Shown piece after piece: positions 17,193 to 26,836 of a DNA stretch of 64,000 nt (its first letter is position 1; each line of letters begins with the position of its first letter). The notes beneath the pieces were generated by a model. It had not been told where the DNA came from and searched no databases. It saw nothing but the letters and a program-made list of their open reading frames with translations. The stretch spans positions 62,001 through 126,000 of the forward strand of contig NZ_FOAB01000004.1 of assembly GCF_900109375.1 (NCBI RefSeq), written 5' to 3'. The position numbers were made by a program, and so were the translations under genes. The stretch comes from Aquimarina amphilecti. Lineage in GTDB: Bacteria > Bacteroidota > Bacteroidia > Flavobacteriales > Flavobacteriaceae.

Positions 17193-19352
17193 TTAAAATT
17201 GGTAATTAACTCTTACATATCCTCTGGTTCCTGGATTTCCAGGGATATTAATATTTTGATAATTAAGTATATTGTCTGCTCCTGCTTGTATTTCAAATTT
17301 TTTAAACAGTTTTTTGCTCGCGGCTATATTTAGAGTGGCAAATCCATCAACTACTACGGCATCATCATCAAATGTGTCGAATGTTCCATTTCCGTTGGTA
17401 TCTCCTAAACCATATTTACTTCTGTAAATAGCTCGTGCATTTACATTTAAATCCCATTTTTTTATATCCCAAAACACTTTTAGATTTCCATTGTGTCTTG
17501 ATCTATTAAAAAAACCATAATGATCATCCTTTGATAATACGATAGATGTTAGGTTTTCATCTCGTACAAATAATTCTCCATTTTCAACCTGTTTCTTAAT
17601 ATCTTTATTGAAGGCATAAAGGAGCTGGTAACCACCACTTATTTCTAAATTTTCAAAAATGTTGTAGGTTGCACTAAACTCTATCCCCTCCGTATATATT
17701 TCATCAAAGTTTTGGTAACTGAATACGTTTTGTCCATTGGTTTTTCTAGCTAAAACAAATGTGTCTATTAGGTTTCTAAAATCATTTCTGAAGAAATTAA
17801 TATCTAGAATAAGTTTTTTGGATTGTCTATAATTTAAACCAATGTTATATCCTATAGAGCTTTCTGCTTCCAGATCGTTATCGAAAGTTGCAATAAGTTC
17901 ATTTACTCTGGCTTGTCCTTGATCGGGTGTTAGGTTGTCTCCAAATGCTAATTGACCTTGATCAAATAGAAGTTGTAGTTCTTTCGGTACAGTTTTATAA
18001 CCTAAAACAGAATAGCCTACAGAAGGATTTGTGAAGTTTAAATATAATTGTCTAAAATCCGGAGCTTTAAATCCATAGCCAGTAGATCCTTTTATAGAAA
18101 GTTGATCGGTGATTTTGTAATTAAAAGCAAATTTCGGACTAACTTGATTACTATACTCAGAATGATTGTCGAATCTCACTCCAATAATAATATTTAAATT
18201 TTCTAATGGAATCATGTCGAATTGAGTGTATACATACTGAGAATTAAAGCTCACCTCATTTTCAAATAAAGTACGATCGAGAAAGTCGTATTGGTAGCCA
18301 ACTCCTGTAGTAATAGTTCCCATTCCTTTAATTATATTATTACCACGTATTTCGGCTCTAAGTAATTTTTGATCAAATAAATTATTGAATACAATATCAC
18401 TAGTTTCAGTATCTCGACTAATGTCTTCAGCAATGTAATTTGTATAATAGAATTCGTAGGTAGTATTAAATTTTTCTGACCAGTTTTGATCTAATTTTAA
18501 AAGTGTATTTAGGTCCCTCTCTAAAGCTTCTCCTTCTGCATTTACTATAATTTCTTGCCCATCTCCATCTGTATCGGTAAAAGAGAAACCTGAATTTTGT
18601 AATTGATCAAAATACCTTCCAGAAGCGCTTAATTTTATATTGTTATTAATGTCATAATAAAATTTACCATTAAGGGTGTAGTTCTCGATTGGGTTAACAG
18701 TGATAGAACGATCACTATCATTAGGTTCCAAAACATACTTATCCCTAGAAAAACGATTTCCGAATAAAGCATATCTGATTTTACCTTTTTTTTGTTGAAG
18801 TGATAAATTCATATCCTGAGCTGTAAATGAACCTATTCGATAAGATGCTCGACCTGTTAATTTTTCATTTTTAGGTTTTTCTGTGATTATGTTTATCACA
18901 CCTGCTAGAGCTTCAGAGCCATAAAGGCTGCTGGTTGGACCTTTTACCACTTCAATTTGTTTGATGTTGCCAACAGTGAGTCTACTAAGATCAAAATTTC
19001 CAGAACTTCTGCCTACAAGAGGCACACCATCCATTAAAATTAAAGTGTAATCAGAATCTATTCCTTGTATTTGGATACCTTCAAAACCACTTTCATCAGT
19101 AGCTAGAATAAGTCCAGTTTGTTCTGCCAAAATATCATCGATTCGAACACTTCCAGATTTTTTTATGGTGCTTCCCGAGATCAAAGTAACTGGTAGCGGT
19201 ATGGAGGATAGTTGTCTCTCAGTTCTAGTAGCCGTGAGAATAACTTCTTCTAATTTTTCAGCTTTTAAAGAATCATTTTCTTTAGGGTTAGTATTCTTCT
19301 GACAATAGATATTAAAACAAAAAAATAAAAGTATGACGATGAATTTATTCAT
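17193..19352 (-). CDS. TonB-dependent receptor, haem/siderophore type (HmuR-like)
   Basis: A 719-aa outer-membrane receptor with a signal peptide. The plug starts after the EVILTATRTERQLSSIP TonB-box-like segment and includes QGIDSDYTLILMDGVPLVG and VKGPTSSLYGSEALAGVINI. A 22-strand barrel follows, ending in aromatic VNYQF. It has no carboxypeptidase-like N-terminal domain, unlike the other receptors here. Linkage to an HmuY-like lipoprotein suggests haem or an iron complex as cargo. Its promoter region holds a -7 element, a 19-bp palindrome and paired TCTAAATAA sites, pointing to iron-responsive control. Confidence 0.9.
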   Translation of the reverse strand: MNKFIVILLFFCFNIYCQKNTNPKENDSLKAEKLEEVILTATRTERQLSSIPLPVTLISGSTIKKSGSVRIDDILAEQTGLILATDESGFEGIQIQGIDSDYTLILMDGVPLVGRSSGNFDLSRLTVGNIKQIEVVKGPTSSLYGSEALAGVINIITEKPKNEKLTGRASYRIGSFTAQDMNLSLQQKKGKIRYALFGNRFSRDKYVLEPNDSDRSITVNPIENYTLNGKFYYDINNNIKLSASGRYFDQLQNSGFSFTDTDGDGQEIIVNAEGEALERDLNTLLKLDQNWSEKFNTTYEFYYTNYIAEDISRDTETSDIVFNNLFDQKLLRAEIRGNNIIKGMGTITTGVGYQYDFLDRTLFENEVSFNSQYVYTQFDMIPLENLNIIIGVRFDNHSEYSNQVSPKFAFNYKITDQLSIKGSTGYGFKAPDFRQLYLNFTNPSVGYSVLGYKTVPKELQLLFDQGQLAFGDNLTPDQGQARVNELIATFDNDLEAESSIGYNIGLNYRQSKKLILDINFFRNDFRNLIDTFVLARKTNGQNVFSYQNFDEIYTEGIEFSATYNIFENLEISGGYQLLYAFNKDIKKQVENGELFVRDENLTSIVLSKDDHYGFFNRSRHNGNLKVFWDIKKWDLNVNARAIYRSKYGLGDTNGNGTFDTFDDDAVVVDGFATLNIAASKKLFKKFEIQAGADNILNYQNINIPGNPGTRGYVRVNYQF

Positions 19353-19429
19353 TTATTTAGATTAATTAAAAATAATGATTATTTTTGGCAAATATATAAT
19401 CTTATTTTAATTCAGTCTAAATAAGATTA
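19353..19429. promoter_or_regulatory. Iron-type divergent control region with opposed TCTAAATAA sites
   Basis: TTATTTAGA at 19353-19361 abuts the receptor start codon, and its complement TCTAAATAA lies at 19416-19424. The latter is within an 11-bp inverted repeat (19397-19407 / 19419-19429). A minus-strand -7 element (TATATTTG) occupies 19389-19396, between the sites. The 11-mer AGTCTAAATAA (19414-19424) recurs exactly at 29398-29408 before the second iron operon. This looks like an operator array for an iron or haem regulator. Confidence 0.6.
19368..19386. promoter_or_regulatory. 19-bp perfect palindrome, Fur-box-like
   Basis: AAAAATAATGATTATTTTT is a 9-1-9 perfect palindrome centred at 19377. 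It covers the predicted start site of the receptor transcript just after the -7 element. Size, symmetry and the AATGATTAT core resemble Fur boxes; the owner is inferred. Confidence 0.55.
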
Positions 19430-19469
19430 GTTAATTTTTATATTTTAAACTTTTTAATAATCATTAAAG

Positions 19470-20384
19470 ATGAAAATCAGTCAGTTAGTTATTATTTTAT
19501 CATTGTTCATGTCTAATCTAGTAGTAGGACAAAAGGGTAAAAAAGAAAATGATATTGCCGCAATAAAGTCCATGTGCGGGTGTTATGAAGTCTCTTTTAA
19601 TTTTGCAGAAACTTTTAATTATAGTAATGATTCTCTATATAAGCCATCTAAAATTAAAAAGGATAGCAAGGCATTAGAGTGGGCGCAATTGGTAGTTAAT
19701 GAAGAAGACAATATAGTGATTCAACATATTCTGCAAGTTGGTGATCCATCCAAACCTCATATTGTAAAACATTGGAGGCAAGATTGGGTATTCGAAAACC
19801 AAAATTTTTATATGTATGACGGAGATAACAATTGGAAATATATTCATAAATCCGAGGAAGACATAAAAGGACAGTGGTCTCAAAAAGTATATCAAGTAGA
19901 TGATAGTCCGCGCTATGAAGGTTCTGCTAGTTGGGTTCATGTAGATGGAAAGAGTTTTTGGGAGAATACTACAACGGCACCATTACCAAGACGTGAATAT
20001 ACTACTAGGAGTGATTATAATATTACAATGAGAGGTAATCGTCAGGAAATAACAAATACTGGTTGGATACATGATCAAGATAATGATAAAATTATAAGAG
20101 AAACTGGTAAGGAAGATATAATCATAGCCAAAGAGAAAGGGCACAATATTTATAAAAGAGTAGATGATAAACGTTGTGCAGGAGCATCTAATTGGTGGAA
20201 AGAGCATAATGAAAAATGGGTTTTAGTAAGAAGTAAGTGGGATGAGGTTTTTGCTAGAAATAAGGATTTATCTCTGGAGCAGAAAGTAGAGAACAAAGCG
20301 TTATATAAACATCTTTTTACAGAAGATTATCAAGCGCAGAATGATATTAATGCAATTATAGAATCTTTTGTAAAAAAACCTTGA
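19470..20384 (+). CDS. DUF6607 family secreted protein
   Basis: A 304-aa protein with a signal peptide (cleavage near VVGQ). The mature part begins IKSMCGCYEVSFNFAETF and contains repeated Trp/Tyr-rich strands (HWRQDWVFEN, NNWKYIHKS, GSASWVHVDGKSFWEN), which match my recollection of DUF6607. The function is not established. It starts the plus-strand arm of the haem locus, divergent from the receptor by 117 bp, and ends 1 bp before the ankyrin gene. A role in haem or iron handling outside the inner membrane is inferred from context. Confidence 0.75.
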   Translation: MKISQLVIILSLFMSNLVVGQKGKKENDIAAIKSMCGCYEVSFNFAETFNYSNDSLYKPSKIKKDSKALEWAQLVVNEEDNIVIQHILQVGDPSKPHIVKHWRQDWVFENQNFYMYDGDNNWKYIHKSEEDIKGQWSQKVYQVDDSPRYEGSASWVHVDGKSFWENTTTAPLPRREYTTRSDYNITMRGNRQEITNTGWIHDQDNDKIIRETGKEDIIIAKEKGHNIYKRVDDKRCAGASNWWKEHNEKWVLVRSKWDEVFARNKDLSLEQKVENKALYKHLFTEDYQAQNDINAIIESFVKKP

Positions 20385-20385
20385 T

Positions 20386-21888
20386 ATGAAAAAAGTTTTT
20401 GACTTAATGGTTATTGTTGTTTTTGTAATATTTTTTGCAAAAACAAATGCTCAGGAAAATGTTTTTTTGGATAGAGCTTATTGGAAATTAAACCCTAGTA
20501 TAGATCAAATAAATAAAGATATTGCGACAGGCAATGACCCTGCAGAATTAAATAAGTTTGCTTTTGATGCCGTTTCTTATGCACTTATAGAAAAAGTGGA
20601 TAATTCTACAATAAAATATCTGTTAGGAAAAAAAGGGAATGATGTAAATAAAAAAACTCATGATGGACGTACATATATTTTTTGGGCTATTTATCGAGAT
20701 AATCTCGAGATGATGCAATTCCTTCTTAAAAAAGGAGCAAAGACTGATGTTATTGATAGTCATGGATATTCTTTATTAAATTTTGGTGCGGTTACGGGTC
20801 AAAAAAACACAAAACTCTATGATTTTTGCATAGAAAATGGAGCAGATGTATTAACCGAGAAAAATAATGATGGAGCTAACCCACTATTATTAGTAGCACC
20901 ATTTTTAGAAGATGATTCTTTAATAACATACTTTACAGGTAAAGGGATTGATTTACATAGCCAAGACGACAATGGCAATGGTATTTTTAATTATGCAGCA
21001 AAAAAAGGAAATAAGACAGTCTTAGAATTACTTATTAAAAAAGGAGTGGTTTATAAAACTCTAAATCATCTAGATGGAAACGCATTTATATTTGCTAGTC
21101 AAGGTACTCGAAATAGCGTTAATAATTTAGAGCTGTACAAGTATTTAGAAAATATAGGAATTCGACCAGATGTTGTAACTGATGATGGTATAAATCCTTT
21201 GCATGCGATAGCTTTTAAGAATAAAGAACAGGAGATATTTAACTATTTTATAGAAAAAGGTGTAGACATTAATCAAGCAAATAAAAAAGGAGATACACCT
21301 TTTGCTAACGCTGTTTCTAGAAATGATTTAGAGAGTGTTAAATACTTAATTACTTATGTAAAGGATATAAATCAGTCAAATAAAAGTGGAATTACTCCAT
21401 TAATGACAGCTGTTCAAAGGAATACGTTTGATGTGATTAATTTATTATTGGATAAAGGAGCAAATACGAAGGTGAAAGATGTTGAAGGGAATTCATTGGC
21501 ATATTATGTATTGAAATCATATAACAAGGAAAAACCTGAAGAATTCGATAAGAAAATTGTATTGCTTCAAGAAAAAGGGGTCAATCTTAAGGAACCTCAG
21601 GCTGACGGTGAAACTTTATGGCATTTGGCAGCAAAAGAGAATGACTTAACGCTTTTAAAAAAAATTGAGAAATTAAACATTCCTTTAAATGAAAAAAATG
21701 ATGAAGGTAATACAGCATTACATTTAGCGGCAATGAAGGCAAATAAAACTAATGTATTAAAATTTCTTTTAGAGAACGGAGCTGATAAAAATATACAAAC
21801 GAGTTTTAAGGAAACTGTTTTTGATTTAGCATCTGAAAACGAATTATTACAAAAACAAAATATTGAATTAGATTTTCTACAAGAATAG
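20386..21888 (+). CDS. Secreted ankyrin-repeat protein
   Basis: A 500-aa protein with an N-terminal signal sequence and about ten ankyrin repeats from residue 60 onward (for example DGRTYIFWAIYRDNLEMMQF, SGITPLMTAVQRNTFDVIN, EGNTALHLAAMKANKTN). Ankyrin stacks bind proteins, so a periplasmic scaffold or inhibitor role is likely. It sits 1 bp after the DUF6607 gene and 26 bp before DUF2271, in an operon ending with a flavoreductase. Its partner in iron uptake is unknown. Confidence 0.88.
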   Translation: MKKVFDLMVIVVFVIFFAKTNAQENVFLDRAYWKLNPSIDQINKDIATGNDPAELNKFAFDAVSYALIEKVDNSTIKYLLGKKGNDVNKKTHDGRTYIFWAIYRDNLEMMQFLLKKGAKTDVIDSHGYSLLNFGAVTGQKNTKLYDFCIENGADVLTEKNNDGANPLLLVAPFLEDDSLITYFTGKGIDLHSQDDNGNGIFNYAAKKGNKTVLELLIKKGVVYKTLNHLDGNAFIFASQGTRNSVNNLELYKYLENIGIRPDVVTDDGINPLHAIAFKNKEQEIFNYFIEKGVDINQANKKGDTPFANAVSRNDLESVKYLITYVKDINQSNKSGITPLMTAVQRNTFDVINLLLDKGANTKVKDVEGNSLAYYVLKSYNKEKPEEFDKKIVLLQEKGVNLKEPQADGETLWHLAAKENDLTLLKKIEKLNIPLNEKNDEGNTALHLAAMKANKTNVLKFLLENGADKNIQTSFKETVFDLASENELLQKQNIELDFLQE

Positions 21889-21914
21889 ATATAAGAAATA
21901 AAATATTAGAATAA

Positions 21915-22403
21915 ATGAAAACAATTTTTAGAATAGTTCTTTTAACAGTATCCGCTGTTTTTACCTTAGTTTCCTTTACGAGTGAGCCTAATACAACAAG
22001 TCTAAAATGCATGATACAAATGGTTAATTATACAGGAGAAGGAGCTTATGTAGTAATATCTCTTATAAAACCGGAAGGTGAATATAATCAAACCTTATAT
22101 GTACAAGGAAAAGATAGTGAATGGTATAGTGATATTACAGAATGGTGGAAGTTTTATGGAAAGAGAAGGTTAGATATAGATGCGATTTCTGGCGCCACTA
22201 TAGCAGGAGGAGAAAGAACTGTAAGTATTATTAAAATCCCTAAAGATAGAATTGATGCTGGATATAAAATCCGTTTTGAAACAGCTGTTGAGGATCAAGA
22301 ATATTACAAGAAAGATGTAGAGTTTGAGTTAACCTCCGAAACCTTGGCATCTAAAGTAAAAGGAAAAGGCTTCATTCGATATGTAAGAATGCTTCCGCAA
22401 TAA
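21915..22403 (+). CDS. DUF2271 family secreted protein
   Basis: A 162-aa protein with a signal peptide. It has the DUF2271 layout: a beta-rich start (VNYTGEGAYVVISLIKPEG), WYSDITEWWKFYGK, and the conserved DAISGATIAGGERTV segment. In many bacteria DUF2271 proteins are encoded beside PepSY flavoreductases, as here (13 bp upstream). It may present a flavin, haem or metal ligand to that reductase; this is inference. Confidence 0.85.
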   Translation: MKTIFRIVLLTVSAVFTLVSFTSEPNTTSLKCMIQMVNYTGEGAYVVISLIKPEGEYNQTLYVQGKDSEWYSDITEWWKFYGKRRLDIDAISGATIAGGERTVSIIKIPKDRIDAGYKIRFETAVEDQEYYKKDVEFELTSETLASKVKGKGFIRYVRMLPQ

Positions 22404-22416
22404 TTCGTAGAATAAA

Positions 22417-24606
22417 ATGATCATTTCATTATGGAGATATAGTCACCTACTTTTGGCTATATCTTCTGCTATTTTTTTGTTAATTGCTTCCGTTACAGGT
22501 ATTATTCTCGCCTTGGAGCCTATGTCTGATGTTATTAAACCATATGCTATTGACAATATAGAGGATATTACAATTTCTGAAACAATTACTGCATTACAAA
22601 AAGAGTATGATGAGATAATTGAAATTACCGTAGAAGAAAACGATTTTGTAATTGCTTCAGTGGTTACTAAAGAGGGAAATGATGAACGAATATATGTAAA
22701 CCCTAGAACAGGAGAAAAGTTAGGCGTTCCCGAACGTAAATCAGGTGTTTTTAAGTTTGCTACCAATCTTCATCGTTCTCTATTTCTAAAAGGAATAGGG
22801 CGTTTTTTTGTTGGTTTGATCTCTCTATTATTAATTTTTATTGTAATTACAGGTATTCTTCTTATTGGTAAAAGACAAGGAGGGATTTTAAAATTCTTCT
22901 CAAAAGTAAATAAAGAATATGTAAATCAGTTTTATCATGTAGTAATAGGTAGATGGTTTTTTGTTCCGATTATTATTATAGCTTTTACAGGAGTGTATTT
23001 ATCTCTTGAGAAATTTGCATTATTACCAAAATATGAAGTTCCCCACCGAATCAGTGCTCAGACAGAGCAAAAAAAAGAAACAATTGCAAGTATAAGTTTT
23101 CCAATTTTCAAGAAGATAACTCTTACGAATGTTAAGAGTATTGAATTTCCGTTTTCTGATGATGTAGAGGATTATTTTACACTAGAATTGATAAACAAAG
23201 AGCTTATTGTGCATCAATTTAGTGGTAATATTCTTAGCGAACAACAATATCCTTTTGTGAAGCTAGTATCTTATTACAGTCTGTTATTACATACGGGAAA
23301 GGGTAATGTTTTTTGGTCTGTTGTTTTATTAGTCACTTGTGTAGCTATTTTGTTTTTTATGTATTCTGGATTCTATATGACTGTTCAGCGTCGTAAGGGA
23401 AGTAATCTTATTTATAATATTGAAGATAAAGATGCTAGTGAATATATAATTTTAGTAGGATCAGAAAATGGTTCTACATATACTTTTGCTAATTATCTAA
23501 GAAGTGCACTTCTTTCCGTTGGTAAAACTGTTTTTGTAGCAGAACTTAATGCATATACAACGTATCAAGAAGCAAAACATATAATTGCTATTACAGCTAC
23601 CTATGGAGATGGAGAAGCACCAACGAATGCTAAGAGATTTAATCGCTTATTTAGCACAATAGAACCAGTAAATAGACTTCAATTTTCTGTTGTGGGTCTA
23701 GGGTCTTTAGCATATCCAGAATTTTGCAAATTTGCAGAAGATATAGATGAAATGTTTAGAAGACATTCAAAATTTATTTCAAGCTTATCATTGGAAAAAA
23801 TCAATAATAAGTCCACAGATGATTTTAAGAATTGGATTCAGAAATGGGGTGTTAGTGTAGGGGTATCTTTGGATACCAAAACTGTTATAGAGGATGAAAA
23901 TTGGAAGCGTGATGTTTTTAAAATTATTGATAAAACCTATATAAATACGGATAATACGTTTTTACTTCGTTTGAAGCCTAGAGATACTTCTATTGATTTT
24001 AGATCTGGAGATTTATTGGCTATACGTCCAGAAGAGAATATGGTTGAGAGACTTTACTCTATAGCTAGAATAGATGGAGATGTTATATTAAGTGTTAAGA
24101 AACACGATTTAGGTGTTTGTTCTACGTACCTAAGTAAAGTAGGTAAAGGTGATATTATAAAAGCTGCAATTAAACATAACGTTAATTTTTATTTCCCTAG
24201 TAATACAAAGGATGCAATTTTAATTGCAAACGGAACCGGAATTGCTCCGTTTTTGGGTATGATGAAGAATAAAAATAGGAGTACTAGAGTTACTCTTTTT
24301 TGGGGAGTAAGAACAAAAAAATCTATTGATATATATAACGATTTTATAAACTTTAGTTTAATGAAAGAAGGGACAAGACATATTGCTTATTCCAGAGAGA
24401 ATAATATATACGTTCAGGATCTAATTCGTAATGAAACAGATTCAGTTATTAATGTTCTTAATAGAGGAGGTGTTGTTATGATCTGTGGATCAAATGATAT
24501 GCTAAAAGGAGTAATTTCTGTTTTAGAAAAAGCAGTAAAAAATCAACTTAATGTGTCATTGAATACATTTATAGAAAATGAGCAGATAAAAATAGATTGT
24601 TATTAA
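22417..24606 (+). CDS. PepSY-domain membrane flavoreductase (FAD/FMN, NAD(P)H)
   Basis: A 729-aa fusion. Residues 1-335 form a PepSY-associated membrane unit with about four helices (9-31, 130-150, 170-192, 297-320) and a periplasmic PepSY segment. A flavodoxin-like FMN domain follows (about 345-480; GSENGSTYTFANYL, TYGDGEAPTNAKRF, GLGSLAYPEFCKFA). A ferredoxin-reductase-type FAD/NAD(P)H domain (490-729) has ERLYSIAR, NGTGIAPFLGMM and FWGVRTKK. Electrons would flow NAD(P)H-FAD-FMN across the inner membrane to a periplasmic acceptor. In this locus the likely acceptor is ferric iron or haem. Confidence 0.9.
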   Translation: MIISLWRYSHLLLAISSAIFLLIASVTGIILALEPMSDVIKPYAIDNIEDITISETITALQKEYDEIIEITVEENDFVIASVVTKEGNDERIYVNPRTGEKLGVPERKSGVFKFATNLHRSLFLKGIGRFFVGLISLLLIFIVITGILLIGKRQGGILKFFSKVNKEYVNQFYHVVIGRWFFVPIIIIAFTGVYLSLEKFALLPKYEVPHRISAQTEQKKETIASISFPIFKKITLTNVKSIEFPFSDDVEDYFTLELINKELIVHQFSGNILSEQQYPFVKLVSYYSLLLHTGKGNVFWSVVLLVTCVAILFFMYSGFYMTVQRRKGSNLIYNIEDKDASEYIILVGSENGSTYTFANYLRSALLSVGKTVFVAELNAYTTYQEAKHIIAITATYGDGEAPTNAKRFNRLFSTIEPVNRLQFSVVGLGSLAYPEFCKFAEDIDEMFRRHSKFISSLSLEKINNKSTDDFKNWIQKWGVSVGVSLDTKTVIEDENWKRDVFKIIDKTYINTDNTFLLRLKPRDTSIDFRSGDLLAIRPEENMVERLYSIARIDGDVILSVKKHDLGVCSTYLSKVGKGDIIKAAIKHNVNFYFPSNTKDAILIANGTGIAPFLGMMKNKNRSTRVTLFWGVRTKKSIDIYNDFINFSLMKEGTRHIAYSRENNIYVQDLIRNETDSVINVLNRGGVVMICGSNDMLKGVISVLEKAVKNQLNVSLNTFIENEQIKIDCY

Positions 24607-24669
24607 GTTAGAGGTAAATGTTATTATCAAGGTTTTGTTTTTAAATTTTGTAAGGATAAATATTAAATA

Positions 24670-24704
24670 TTTGTATGGTAAAATTTTTGTAACACGTATT
24701 TTTG
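24670..24704 (+). promoter_or_regulatory. Promoter of pyrD
   Basis: The -7 element TATTTTTG at 24697-24704 is followed by C and an A-rich start region, 22 bp before the ATG. A TTTG at 24670-24673 could be the -33 element, but the spacing (23) is slightly long. Confidence 0.5.
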
Positions 24705-24726
24705 CAAACCAAAAGAAGCATAGTAC

Positions 24727-25764
24727 ATGTATAAATCCCTAGTCCGACCAATTTTATTTAAATATGATCCAGAAGGAGTACATCACTTTACCTTCAAAAT
24801 GATAAGAACGGTATCGAAACTTCCTTTTGTATCAGGTATTTTTAGAAGTATCTATCAAGTCAAAGATTCTAAGTTAGAAAGAGAAGTTTTTGGATTAAAG
24901 TTTAAGAACCCTGTAGGTCTAGCAGCAGGTTTTGATAAAAATGCTGTTTTGTATAATGAGTTGGCTAATTTTGGATTTGGTTTTATAGAAATAGGAACAG
25001 TTACTCCAAAAGCTCAGGAAGGTAATCCTAAAAAAAGATTATTTCGATTAAAAGAAGATTCTGGAATTATTAATAGGATGGGATTTAATAATGAAGGGTT
25101 AGAATCTGCTATTGCTCAATTAAAAAAGAATAAGGGTAAGCTTATAATTGGGGGAAACATTGGGAAAAATACAGATACTGCACCTGAAGATTACACAAGG
25201 GATTATCTTACTTGTTTTAATGCTCTGCATCCTTACGTTGATTATTTTGTTTTAAATGTTAGTTGTCCTAATGTAGGAAGTCACGCAAAACTTAATGATA
25301 AAGAATATCTGGAAGAATTAATTGGTGCTGTACAAAAAGCCAATATGACTTTCTCTAAACCAAAACCTATTGTACTAAAAATTGCACCAGATCTTAATAC
25401 AATCCAGTTAGATGAAATTATTGAATTGGTTAAAGTAACCAAGTTAGATGGGGTAATTGCTAGTAATACTTCTACGAGTAGAGAAGGATTGAAAACTTCT
25501 AAAGAAAGATTAGAAACTATTGGGAATGGTGGTTTGAGTGGTTTGCCAATAAAAAATAAAAGCACAGAGGTGATTAGGTATTTATCAGAGAAAAGTAATA
25601 AAGCCTTTCCGATTATTGGAGTAGGAGGTATTCATTCTGCAAATGATGCCGTAGAGAAATTAGAGGCAGGAGCGAGCTTAGTACAGGTTTATACAGGTTT
25701 TATTTATGAAGGACCAAAATTGATAAAAGCTATCAATAAAAAAGTTCTTCAAAAAGGATTGTAA
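24727..25764 (+). CDS. pyrD: Dihydroorotate dehydrogenase, class 2 (quinone-linked)
   Basis: A 345-aa flavoprotein oxidising dihydroorotate to orotate in pyrimidine synthesis. The N-terminal amphipathic helices (about 1-45) are those that attach class 2 enzymes to the inner membrane. [15 protein letters not shown] binds [11 protein letters not shown] carries the class 2 catalytic Ser (residue 179); ASNTSTSR and [19 protein letters not shown] complete the barrel. It is monocistronic, with its own -7 element. Confidence 0.96.
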   Translation: MYKSLVRPILFKYDPEGVHHFTFKMIRTVSKLPFVSGIFRSIYQVKDSKLEREVFGLKFKNPVGLAAGFDKNAVLYNELANFGFGFIEIGTVTPKAQEGNPKKRLFRLKEDSGIINRMGFNNEGLESAIAQLKKNKGKLIIGGNIGKNTDTAPEDYTRDYLTCFNALHPYVDYFVLNVSCPNVGSHAKLNDKEYLEELIGAVQKANMTFSKPKPIVLKIAPDLNTIQLDEIIELVKVTKLDGVIASNTSTSREGLKTSKERLETIGNGGLSGLPIKNKSTEVIRYLSEKSNKAFPIIGVGGIHSANDAVEKLEAGASLVQVYTGFIYEGPKLIKAINKKVLQKGL

Positions 25765-25765
25765 A

Positions 25766-26677
25766 CTATCTCAAAATTATTTTTTGAGTTTCTGTTTTTC
25801 CAACATTTGTATAAAGACGTACTAAATAAATACCAGAATTTAGATTAGTTAGATCAAGGTTTATATTGCTGTTACTCTCTTTGAAATTATATTTCCTTAC
25901 CTGTTTACCTAAAACATTATAAACTTCAATTTCTTTTACTGTAGATGCTTGTGTTGTAGCTATAGATATATTCCCGTTACTAGGATTTGGAGAAATAGTG
26001 ATTTTGTCCTTTTGAGTACCAAATTCTTCTACACTTAGCTGTTTTTGAGTAAAAACGATAGTTCCTATCTTTTGTGAATTAAGAGGAGAGTTAGAAGTCT
26101 CAACTAAAGAAATTGGTTCGTGAGGGCTGGTTGCAGCATTATTTAAACTATAGCCAGTTCCTTCTTCGGTACCTGCATCATAGGTAAATAGATCCATTGT
26201 AATTTCGGGGATCCATTGCCCACTATTATCAATTAAAGATATACTATTTACAGCAATCATCCAATCTGGGCTTGGTGCTAACATAGAAGCTAAGCTAATT
26301 AGAGGATACTCAGAACTAATAGTAAGATCATTTATAGTAATTGTTCTTCCTGGACCATTAAAAAATAAATCTGGCCCTATAATAAATTGATCTGCATTGT
26401 TAGCGTTTATTGCAGTTGTAACTTCGGAATTGAATATACTAAAAAGACCAGTTTCTGCTACCTGTTCAATTCCAGAAGTAGCTAGACTACCCATTTCTAA
26501 AAAAGTAACACTGTTATTATGAGATGCACCTACTAACTCAGTGAAATGAGCTCCACCAGGCAAAGTTCCATGAGCTTCCCAATTACTAGTGAAAACAATA
26601 TCATATGTAGCTGTGGTTTGACCGAAGGTAGTTAATGAAATGAATAATAATGTAGTTTTTAGTATAAGCTTTTTCAT
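25766..26677 (-). CDS. Secreted spondin-domain protein with T9SS type A sorting domain
   Basis: A 303-aa protein. After the signal peptide (cleavage near TFGQ), residues 22-200 match the spondin_N domain (YDIVFTSNWEAHGTLPGGAHF, HNNSVTFLEMG, SPDWMIAVNSISLID). A T9SS type A C-terminal sorting domain follows at about 222-303 (ISPNPSNGNISI, VYNVLGKQVRKY, LNSGIYLVRLYT). It should be exported to the cell surface or medium through the type IX system. The stop lies 1 bp from the convergent pyrD stop. Confidence 0.92.
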   Translation of the reverse strand: MKKLILKTTLLFISLTTFGQTTATYDIVFTSNWEAHGTLPGGAHFTELVGASHNNSVTFLEMGSLATSGIEQVAETGLFSIFNSEVTTAINANNADQFIIGPDLFFNGPGRTITINDLTISSEYPLISLASMLAPSPDWMIAVNSISLIDNSGQWIPEITMDLFTYDAGTEEGTGYSLNNAATSPHEPISLVETSNSPLNSQKIGTIVFTQKQLSVEEFGTQKDKITISPNPSNGNISIATTQASTVKEIEVYNVLGKQVRKYNFKESNSNINLDLTNLNSGIYLVRLYTNVGKTETQKIILR

Positions 26678-26792
26678 TTGTGTGGTTGTTGGTTATTTAA
26701 GTTTGTGTTACATATATTTTAAACAGTCTACTAAGGGTTAACCCTAATTTTTAATAATAATATATTGTCAACTGATTTTAAAATGATATGCA

Positions 26793-26800
26793 TATTTTTG
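26793..26800 (+). promoter_or_regulatory. -7 element upstream of the LysE gene
   Basis: TATTTTTG fits the TAnnTTTG consensus 36 bp before the ATG. No convincing -33 TTTG at normal spacing was found. The GC-richer GAACGGTCGGTT directly follows. Confidence 0.4.
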
Positions 26801-26836
26801 AACGGTCGGTTATTTATATAAAACCTTACAAAAAAA

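Noticed and set aside
26801..26812. GAACGGTCGGTT as a TetR-type operator before LysE
   Set aside because: Only half a dyad is present and no TetR gene is adjacent.
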